Shown here in pieces: positions 1 to 4,822 of a DNA stretch of 5,496 bases. The DNA is from Gammaproteobacteria bacterium (lineage in GTDB: Bacteria > Pseudomonadota > Gammaproteobacteria > SG8-11). The stretch lies in the NCBI GenBank assembly GCA_016200445.1, contig JACQEQ010000374.1:1-5496 (forward strand), written 5' to 3'. Within the stretch, counting starts at the first letter, position 1. Each line of letters begins with the position of its first letter. The position numbers were made by a program, and so were the translations under genes. Below the pieces are notes generated by a model, which saw nothing but the letters and a program-made list of their open reading frames with translations, did no database searches and was not told where the DNA came from.

Positions 1-123
1 CGACAGATTAGTGCTGTCTGCGAGCATCGAAATAAGTTGCGATTTGGTGCAGGGATCTTTGAACGTCTTGGCGGCGGGTGCGGCGGCTTTCTTCATCGGT
101 TTTGCAGGTTTCTTTGTTGCCAT
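1..123 (-). CDS. HU-family histone-like DNA-binding protein, N-terminal part (cut by window edge)
   Basis: Only the first 41 codons lie in the window; the gene continues past position 1. The reading starts MATKKPAKPMKKAAAPAAK, a basic Lys/Ala/Pro tail of about 19 residues. It then enters an HU-like first helix, TKSQLISMLADSTNLS at about residues 26-41, which resembles the start of canonical HU (NKSELI...). HU/IHF-family proteins bind and bend DNA in the nucleoid as dimers; tailed versions are common in gammaproteobacteria and add nonspecific DNA affinity. The ATG (121-123 on the plus strand) is supported by a strong Shine-Dalgarno AGGAGG just upstream. A Cys at residue 25, next to the first helix, is noticeable. 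The family call is by pattern only: the DNA-binding arms are outside the window, so a different helix-rich basic protein cannot be excluded. The gene is divergent from nudE-cysQ. Confidence 0.68.
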   Translation of the reverse strand, partial: MATKKPAKPMKKAAAPAAKTFKDPCTKSQLISMLADSTNLS

Positions 124-130
124 TATGTAC

Positions 131-138
131 TCCTCCTC
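131..138 (-). promoter_or_regulatory. Strong ribosome binding site of the HU-like gene
   Basis: On the minus strand the sequence reads GAGGAGGA, followed by GTACATA and the ATG. This is a near-perfect Shine-Dalgarno with about 7 nt spacing. It fixes the start codon at 121-123 and suggests high expression, as expected for a nucleoid protein. Confidence 0.75.
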
Positions 139-231
139 GTGTTTGATCGTGGGCGAAGCGCTGGATTTTACGCGGACCAAAAATAGCTTAAATACTTCGG
201 AAGCGAAACCCTCTTTTGAAAAAAACTGCGG

Positions 232-260
232 AATAAATGCTGTGCGCGCTGCCATCACAA
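232..260 (-). promoter_or_regulatory. Candidate sigma70-type promoter for the HU-like gene
   Basis: The minus strand reads TTGTGA (255-260), 17 bp, then TTTATT (232-237). Each hexamer matches the consensus at 4 of 6 positions with ideal spacing, giving a leader of about 100 nt. A rival upstream site has a perfect TTGACA -35 (310-315, minus), but 17 bp further its -10 is only an A-run, AAAAAA. Both are inferences from hexamer matching. Confidence 0.3.
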
Positions 261-308
261 AACTAAACGCGACCTAAACGCTACGGTTTTTTGCTGCTGC
301 GGTACGAG

Positions 309-337
309 CTGTCAAAGCACCGCAAACAAGCTACTAT
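309..337 (+). promoter_or_regulatory. Candidate promoter of the nudE-cysQ operon
   Basis: CTGTCA (309-314), a 17-bp spacer and TACTAT (332-337) each match the sigma70 consensus at 4 of 6 positions. Transcription would begin near 344, leaving a leader of about 37 nt before the nudE ATG at 381. The assignment rests on motif matching only. Confidence 0.33.
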
Positions 338-380
338 CAAACGTAGCTGAAATTTGTTTTTTGTCATCCGCGTAATTTTT

Positions 381-944
381 ATGAGCCGGTTTATGCGCCA
401 AAAGCCTGAAATCATAGCGTCTACGACTCTTGCGCAAACGCGGCTGTTTCGTATCGAACAACTCGATTTACGCTTCGCCAATGGTGTAAACGTGCAGTAT
501 GAGCGGCTTGTAGGTTCGACTGCCGGTGCGGTGTTGATCGTTCCGCTGTTAGACGCGCGTACAGTGTTGATGATCCGCGAATATGCGGCCGGCATGCATC
601 GCTACGAACTCGCACTACCAAAAGGCCGGATCGAATCCGGCGAGTCTACCGTCGACGCCGCGAACCGTGAAATCATGGAAGAAATCGGCTACGGCGCACA
701 TCGCTTGCAACATATTCATTCATTGACGCTCGCGCCCGGCTACGTTAATCACACTACGCACATTGTGCTTGCGCAGGATTTATATCCGCAACGCAACACC
801 GGCGACGAACCGGAAGAAATCGAAGTGGTACCGTGGCGTCTCGACCGGCTACCCGAGTTACTCGCTCAAGCAGACTGCACCGAGGCACGCAGCATTGCCG
901 CGTTATTCATCGTGCGCGACCTCATACTGCGAAATAATTCATGA
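381..944 (+). CDS. nudE: Nudix hydrolase NudE, ADP-ribose/dinucleotide pyrophosphatase
   Basis: A 187-residue protein, close to E. coli NudE (about 186). NudE hydrolyses ADP-containing pyrophosphates such as ADP-ribose, NADH and Ap3A into AMP plus the other half, a cytosolic housecleaning role. The Nudix box is complete at residues 82-104: G82, E88, R96-E97, E100-E101 and G103 fit GX5EX7REUXEEXG, and these acidic residues bind Mg2+. Pro119, 15 residues after the box, lies where ADP-ribose-type Nudix enzymes carry a characteristic proline. The N-terminus (QKPEI, then RLF, then FANGV...YER) matches the NudE subfamily. I chose ATG 381 over an in-frame TTG at 354 because MSRFMRQKP aligns with the family start; no clear Shine-Dalgarno precedes either. 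The stop overlaps the cysQ start (ATGA), so the two are co-translated. The exact substrate preference is inferred. Confidence 0.88.
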   Translation: MSRFMRQKPEIIASTTLAQTRLFRIEQLDLRFANGVNVQYERLVGSTAGAVLIVPLLDARTVLMIREYAAGMHRYELALPKGRIESGESTVDAANREIMEEIGYGAHRLQHIHSLTLAPGYVNHTTHIVLAQDLYPQRNTGDEPEEIEVVPWRLDRLPELLAQADCTEARSIAALFIVRDLILRNNS

Positions 945-1747
945 CTACCGATCGCACAGCACTTCTAGATCAGGTGATTAGTCTTGCCATTTCGGCGGGG
1001 GAGAAAATTCTCGCGGTGTATGCAACCGATTTCCGCGTTCATCACAAACACGATCATTCGCCAGTGACCGAAGCTGACCGCCTGTCCGACGAGGTGATTG
1101 TTGCCGGGCTCAAACTACTTACTCCCGGCATTCCCACGTTGTCTGAAGAAACAGAAGCGCCGCTATTCAACGTGCGTGCGCCCTGGAAAACACTCTGGCT
1201 GGTCGATCCGCTCGACGGTACGCGCGAGTTTGTTAAACGCAACGGCGAATTTACCGTCAACATCGCGCTGATCGAAGACGGCGATCCGGTACTTGGCGTG
1301 GTGTATGCGCCTATGACCAGCACCTGTTATTACGGGACGCGCGGTCACGGTGCATTTAAAAAAGTTGGGAGCGCAGCACCGGTGGCGATACACGCAAAAC
1401 GTTATCAGCCCGACGCCCAGATGATCGTCACCGGCAGCCGTTCGCACAATACCGGCGACGAGTTGCGCCGCTTGTTGACACAAATCGGACCGCATAAATA
1501 TCTGCCCATGGGTAGCGCGCTGAAATCCTGCTTGGTCGCCGAGGGCAAAGCCGACATTTATCCGCGTTTCGGCCCGACCTGCGAGTGGGATACCGCCGCC
1601 GCACAATGCATCGTGGAAGAGGCTGGCGGACAATTCACCGACATGCAACTGCAACCGCTGCGCTATAACGTGCGCGATACCTTACTAAATCCACATTTTC
1701 TAGTGTTCGGCGACCCAAACTACGATTGGCGCCGGTTATTGGCATGA
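941..1747 (+). CDS. cysQ: 3'(2'),5'-bisphosphate nucleotidase CysQ
   Basis: A 268-residue inositol-monophosphatase-fold phosphatase. CysQ removes the 3'-phosphate of PAP (3'-phosphoadenosine 5'-phosphate), the by-product of PAPS-dependent sulfate reduction and of sulfo- and phosphopantetheinyl transfer, giving AMP and phosphate. All metal-binding elements are visible: SEE at 68-70, DPLDGT at 89-94 (Asp89 and Asp92 bind Mg2+, Thr94 helps activate water), and EWDTAAAQ at 215-222 with Asp217, followed by EEAGG. GTREFVKRNGEFTVNIAL after the first motif is typical of the CysQ branch rather than SuhB. Length is normal (E. coli about 246, many others 260-275). The ATG overlaps the nudE stop by 4 nt and lacks a visible Shine-Dalgarno, so translation probably depends on coupling. 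The 3' end overlaps the convergent methyltransferase gene by 12 bp. Confidence 0.93.
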   Translation: MTTDRTALLDQVISLAISAGEKILAVYATDFRVHHKHDHSPVTEADRLSDEVIVAGLKLLTPGIPTLSEETEAPLFNVRAPWKTLWLVDPLDGTREFVKRNGEFTVNIALIEDGDPVLGVVYAPMTSTCYYGTRGHGAFKKVGSAAPVAIHAKRYQPDAQMIVTGSRSHNTGDELRRLLTQIGPHKYLPMGSALKSCLVAEGKADIYPRFGPTCEWDTAAAQCIVEEAGGQFTDMQLQPLRYNVRDTLLNPHFLVFGDPNYDWRRLLA

Positions 1748-2353
1748 GACGCCGGGGCACCGCACGGCTTTCGTCCACCAGATCGAACGATTATTGCCCG
1801 GCATTGCCCGGTCTTCCGTGAGTTGCAAACCGTTGCGCTGCGCAAGCGCATTCACAGCATCGAAATCACGCACGCCGGAAACCGGATCGCGCGTTTTGAG
1901 CCAGCAATCAAACTTCTCATTGCTGGGTTCGAGCGGTCGTGTCGCGTAACGGTAGGCACCGTACACATACATCACCCCGCCGGGCGCCAATACCCGGCCG
2001 GCGCCGGCAAATAAATTCTCAACACCTGGCCATGACACGATGTGAGTAGTATTGATGCAAACCACTGCGTACGCCGAAGTGACCGGCCAACGGTCTGATA
2101 ACAAATCGAGCTCTAACGGTACGCGTGTATTAGCCAGCTGCGCTTCCGTACACCACGCGCTGATACTGGCTAAATTTGGCTGCAAATCCGTCGGCTGCCA
2201 AATCACCTGCGGCAGACGTTGTGCAAAATAGACGGCGTGTTGGCCGGTGCCGCTGCCGATTTCGAGCACCACGCCGGAGTGCGGCAATACCTCCTGCAAC
2301 ACCGCAAGAATCTCGTCTTTATTCTGGTCACATGACGGCGCAAATTGCTTCAT
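1736..2353 (-). CDS. DUF938 family SAM-dependent methyltransferase-like protein
   Basis: A 205-residue class I Rossmann methyltransferase-like protein of the DUF938/UPF0585 family, whose animal relative is METTL26; no substrate is established that I know of. Visible elements: the family N-terminus MKQFAPSCDQNK, SAM-binding motif I VLEIGSGTGQHA at 29-40, motif II PTDLQPN at 54-60 (Asp56 probably contacts the SAM ribose), the INTTHIVSW segment at 100-108, PGG at 124-126, RDPVSGVRDFDAV at 155-167, and the conserved tail MPGNNRS at 184-190. The ATG at 2351-2353 is chosen because it gives the family start and has AGGTG a few bases upstream; the frame stays open to 2416 but that extension has no family character. 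The family normally reads NMIHI where this protein has NTTHI. It is convergent with cysQ (12-bp overlap) and divergent from selO. The family call is firm; the function is unknown. Confidence 0.87.
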   Translation of the reverse strand: MKQFAPSCDQNKDEILAVLQEVLPHSGVVLEIGSGTGQHAVYFAQRLPQVIWQPTDLQPNLASISAWCTEAQLANTRVPLELDLLSDRWPVTSAYAVVCINTTHIVSWPGVENLFAGAGRVLAPGGVMYVYGAYRYATRPLEPSNEKFDCWLKTRDPVSGVRDFDAVNALAQRNGLQLTEDRAMPGNNRSIWWTKAVRCPGVSCQ

Positions 2354-2438
2354 AAGCACACCTGTGGAAATATTTTCGGCACTTCGCCCTCGAGTGCGCG
2401 TCATAATGCCGCGCATTAGTTAATACCAGGTTAATTAC
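2354..2438. promoter_or_regulatory. Divergent control region between the methyltransferase gene and selO, with a dyad
   Basis: These 85 bp must hold promoters for both genes. A perfect inverted repeat TAATGC-CGC-GCATTA lies at 2404-2418 and overlaps CATAAT (2402-2407), a 5-of-6 match to a -10 box reading toward selO; I see no good -35 at the right distance. A direct repeat GTTAAT (2419-2424 and 2430-2435) flanks CCAG, and the AGG at 2428-2430 serves as a weak Shine-Dalgarno 8 nt before the selO ATG. The dyad could be an operator. Its arms are short, so this is suggestive only. Confidence 0.35.
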
Positions 2439-3665
2439 ATGAAGTATTCGTTAGACACCTTACCGTTCCGAAATTCGTTTGCAGCCTTGCCCGGTGATTT
2501 TTATTCCCGTGTTGTGCCCACGCCGTTTGAATCGCAAGCGCATTTAATTCATTTTAATATGCAAGCGGCGCAATTGCTGGATCTCGATCCTGCCGCACAA
2601 TACGACCCGCGTTTCGCGGCGATATTCAGCGGCAAACAGGCCTTGCCCGGCGCCGACCCATTGGCGATGTTATACGCGGGCCATCAGTTTGGTCACTACG
2701 TGCCGCAGCTTGGCGATGGACGCGCGATCTTGCTTGGCGAAATTATCAACGCGCGTAATGAGGCATGGGAAATACAGCTTAAAGGCAGCGGCCAGACGCC
2801 GTATTCGCGTCAAGGCGATGGACGCGCCGTGTTGCGTTCCAGCATTCGCGAATACCTATGTAGCGAGGCCATGCACGGCCTGGGGATTCCCACAACACGC
2901 GCGCTGTGTCTGGTCGGTAGCCGCGACGAAGTGTATCGAGAAAAAGTCGAGACCAGCGCAATAGTCGCCCGCATGGCGCCGTCGCATGTGCGCTTTGGTT
3001 CGTTTGAAGTATTTTTCTATCGCGACCAACACGAACACATCCGCACGCTCGCCGACTATGTGATCAGCCAACACTACCCGGAGTTCGCCGATCAGCCGGA
3101 TCGCTATTTGACCTTGCTGCATACTGTGATCGAACGCACTGCGAGCCTGATAGCACAATGGCAGGCGGTGGGTTTTTGTCACGGCGTAATGAACTCCGAC
3201 AATATGTCGATACTCGGCCTGACGCTTGATTATGGCCCGTTCGGTTTTCTAGAAAGCTATAATCCAGGGTTTATCTGCAATCATTCCGATCATCAAGGCC
3301 GCTATGCCTATGATCAACAACCGCGCGTTGGATTGTTCAATCTCAGTTGTCTTGCTCAGGCGCTGTTACCGCTGATCGAAGTCGAAGCCGCCAAGGCCGC
3401 ACTCGAAGGCTATCAAGCACGCTATACCGCGCAGTATCACCAGCGCATGGCGGCGAAGCTGGGCTTTGAACACCCAGACGCGCAGGTGTTGCAGCTCACG
3501 CAAACCTTGTTGGAGCAAATGCAGAACAGCCAAACGGACTATACGTTGCTATTTCGCGCGTTGAGTTCTGTAACAACAGACCGTGCTGAGCCGATGCCGG
3601 CACTGCGCGATCTGTTCATCGACCGTGCACGCTTCGATCAATGGTTAAGCGATTATCCAGGGTGA
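2439..3665 (+). pseudogene. selO: SelO (YdiU) protein AMPylase, truncated by an internal deletion/frameshift
   Basis: SelO is a pseudokinase-fold enzyme that transfers AMP from ATP to Ser/Thr/Tyr of proteins and is linked to oxidative stress. The frame gives 408 residues against about 480 in the family. The catalytic core looks intact: GHQFG at 81-85, GDGRA at 92-96, LKGSGQTPYSR at 114-124 (Lys115 nucleotide binding), RSSIREYLCSEAM at 133-145, HGVMNSDNMS at 248-257 (Asp254 catalytic, Asn255 metal binding), LDYGPFGFL at 263-271 (Asp264, DFG-like metal ligand) and ICNHSDHQGRY at 279-289. After RFDQWLSDY (398-406) the frame hits TGA at 3663. The block normally following, containing the NP(K/R)YVLRN(Y/H)LAQ motif, is missing, and the usual C-terminus resumes one frame over at 3661. 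The start ATG 2439 is supported by family alignment and a weak upstream AGG. A truncated product may still fold and act, so 'pseudogene' is an interpretation; a sequencing or assembly error is the main alternative. Confidence 0.88.
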
Positions 3666-3792
3666 TTACGCTGAACTTGCGCAACTGTTCACGGTGCTGC
3701 AAACGCCATTCGATGAGCACCTACAATTCCCGCACTACGCGCAGCCTGCTCCCGAATGGGCGAATCATCTGGAAGTAAGCTGCTCGTCGTAG
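3661..3792 (+). pseudogene. selO: Out-of-frame C-terminal remnant of selO
   Basis: Read from 3661, one base out of the upstream selO frame, the sequence encodes 43 residues. They begin GDYAELAQLFTVLQTPFDEH, end with PEWANHLEVSCSS and stop at TAG (3790-3792). This is the standard end of bacterial SelO, including the ultimate C-S-S that corresponds to the selenocysteine site of the animal proteins (Cys codon 3781-3783). It has no start codon or ribosome binding site of its own and is not expected to be translated alone. It shows that the 3' end of selO is present and that an internal piece was lost. Because the remnant lies in the +1 frame, the net missing length must leave remainder 2 on division by three. 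Its stop is separated from the convergent downstream gene by a single base. Confidence 0.85.
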
Positions 3793-3793
3793 C

Positions 3794-4729
3794 TCAACGC
3801 TTCGACACCAACCCAATCTCCAGCAAAGCCTGTTCGACTGGCGTTGGTGCGAGGTGTGCCTGCAATGCTGCGCGCAACTTGGCGTCCGGCAAATTTAACT
3901 CGTGCTGCCACAAGTAACGCATCTCGAACAATGAACGCACAAATGTCGAGAACGGCGCGGCTAAGCGTAACACCCACCAGGGAAACGCTTTCAACACCAC
4001 CTCCTGGCCACTCGCTGCACGCAGCGCCTCAGCGAGGCCCGAAAAACTGAGCCGATAGCCGCGAAAGTGGAACACGCTGAACGATGCGAGCGTATCGCGG
4101 CGGGCAACCAACGCGGCGACGGTGCGTGCAAGGTCCGGGAGATACGCCCAGGTATGTGTCAAGTTGCGTTCGGCGGGGGCGCTCAAGGCGTAGCCATTTT
4201 TAGTTTTCTTGATCAATGATTGTAACCAAGCGCTTTTCGCGCCTGCGGCGATAAAGTCACCCGCACGCACGATGATGACGCGCGCGCCATGTTGCGCCGC
4301 AAGCTGCAAGCGCACCTCCATCGTTTGGCGCAATACACCCTTTGCGGTTACCGGATGCGCACGCGCACTTTCGTCAAACTCTGGCCCGTCCGCCGGATCG
4401 AAGATGTACACGTTGCCGGGAAATACCACCGTCATACCCAACTCCTCTGCAACTGTCGCGGTATTGTCAAGCCACGGCACAACTGTCGTTGGCCAATCGC
4501 AATAGGGTGGGTTCACGCCGTAAACGATTAAATCGGCCCCCTGCGCAGCCGCGCGGATACTGTCGATGTCTGCGGCATCGCCCTTGAATACCTCTACGCT
4601 GGAAAACTTCGAAGGCAGCCTTACCGGGTTGCGCATTAACGCGCGAATCGACCAACCCTGCCGTGCCAACTCTTGCGCTACGTGCCCGCCGAAGCTGCCG
4701 GTAATACCCATCACCAAAGCTGTGCTCAT
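3794..4729 (-). CDS. Atypical short-chain dehydrogenase / NmrA- or epimerase-like NAD(P)-binding protein
   Basis: A 311-residue extended or atypical SDR. The N-terminal Rossmann fold shows ALVMGITGSFGG with GXXGXXG at 8-14, an Arg at 33 after strand 2 (ALMRN, often an NADP(H) preference), and GDAAD at 50-54 before the next helix. The conserved mid region has VNPPYCDW (72-79), a GNVYIFDP segment (105-112), HPVTAKGVLR (125-134), VRAGDFI (154-160) and HTWAYLPDLA (192-201). The C-terminal half carries FPWWVLRLAAPF (249-260) and EMRYLW (269-274), shared by a group of uncharacterised proteobacterial 'NAD-dependent epimerase' proteins. The classic catalytic YxxxK is not evident at the usual place, so catalysis is uncertain. 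The ATG at 4727-4729 is chosen for a strong Shine-Dalgarno and because the fold begins at once; upstream in-frame codons to 4771 would cross the promoter. It is divergent from a LysR gene that may control it. Confidence 0.82.
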   Translation of the reverse strand: MSTALVMGITGSFGGHVAQELARQGWSIRALMRNPVRLPSKFSSVEVFKGDAADIDSIRAAAQGADLIVYGVNPPYCDWPTTVVPWLDNTATVAEELGMTVVFPGNVYIFDPADGPEFDESARAHPVTAKGVLRQTMEVRLQLAAQHGARVIIVRAGDFIAAGAKSAWLQSLIKKTKNGYALSAPAERNLTHTWAYLPDLARTVAALVARRDTLASFSVFHFRGYRLSFSGLAEALRAASGQEVVLKAFPWWVLRLAAPFSTFVRSLFEMRYLWQHELNLPDAKLRAALQAHLAPTPVEQALLEIGLVSKR

Positions 4730-4740
4730 GTCCTTCTCCT
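4730..4740 (-). promoter_or_regulatory. Ribosome binding site fixing the start of the Rossmann-fold gene
   Basis: The minus strand reads AGGAGAAGGAC immediately before the ATG. AGGAGA (4735-4740) sits 5 nt from the start codon. This decides for the start at 4729 over the earlier in-frame codon ending at 4771. Confidence 0.75.
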
Positions 4741-4822
4741 GATTGATCGTGAACTTGATGAGTAGTGTCACTATGCATTAACGTTTACACTACGGACATA
4801 AATCTATGGACGATATGCATAA
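4741..4822. promoter_or_regulatory. Divergent SDR/LysR control region with repeated CACTA/TAGTG half-sites
   Basis: The region holds an 11-bp palindrome TAGTG-T-CACTA (4763-4773). A third copy of the half-site, inside ACACTAC (4787-4793), makes a 7-bp inverted repeat with GTAGTGT (4762-4768). The two CACTA copies start 20 bp apart, about two helical turns. TATGCAT occurs twice (4772-4778 and 4814-4820). TTTACA at 4784-4789 is a 5-of-6 match to a -35 box toward the LysR gene, but no good -10 follows at 16-18 bp. LysR regulators commonly bind such dyads between themselves and a divergent target, so these are plausible operator sites; binding is inferred. Confidence 0.42.

Larger units (their letters stand above)
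124..380. other. Divergent intergenic region between the HU-like gene and nudE
   Basis: About 257 bp without a credible gene. It carries the HU ribosome binding site, candidate promoters for both flanking genes and a 6-bp inverted repeat (TGCGGT at 298-303, ACCGCA at 319-324, 15-nt gap) next to the candidate nudE -35 box. It is AT-rich in patches (about 168-237 and 350-380). No T-tract follows the inverted repeat on either strand, so it is not a normal terminator. An open frame across part of the region on the plus strand is antisense to the basic HU tail and looks hydrophobic only for that reason. Confidence 0.6.

Noticed and set aside
11..277. 88-residue plus-strand open frame with a hydrophobic stretch
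   Set aside because: It is antisense to the Lys/Ala-rich HU tail, whose complement yields hydrophobic codons, and it has no ribosome binding site or family resemblance.
298..324. Rho-independent terminator upstream of nudE
   Set aside because: The stem is only 6 bp with a 15-nt loop and no T-tract follows it on either strand; the flanking genes diverge, so none is needed here.
354..380. Upstream TTG start for nudE adding MFFVIRVIF
   Set aside because: The extra residues have no NudE counterpart, TTG is a weak start and no Shine-Dalgarno precedes it; ATG 381 gives the normal length.
1163..1654. 163-residue minus-strand open frame inside cysQ
   Set aside because: It lies wholly within a well-conserved gene on the opposite strand and shows no recognisable domain.
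2354..2416. Longer N-terminus for the methyltransferase from an ATG at 2416
   Set aside because: It would cross the divergent promoter region and dyad, whereas the MKQF start at 2353 is the family start.
2856..3182. 108-residue minus-strand open frame inside selO
   Set aside because: It is a shadow of the conserved SelO core, with no start signals or domain.
3663..3665. UGA at the end of the selO frame read as selenocysteine, since animal SelO is a selenoprotein
   Set aside because: Reading through gives a second UGA within a few codons and no SelO-like sequence. The true terminal Cys-Ser-Ser is present in another frame at 3781-3789, and no SECIS-like hairpin is evident.
3655..3666. Programmed +1 frameshift at CCA GGG TGA joining the two selO parts
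   Set aside because: A +1 shift would join the frames but the product would still lack the conserved block of about 40 residues. No upstream Shine-Dalgarno-like stimulator of the prfB type is seen. Deletion explains both facts.
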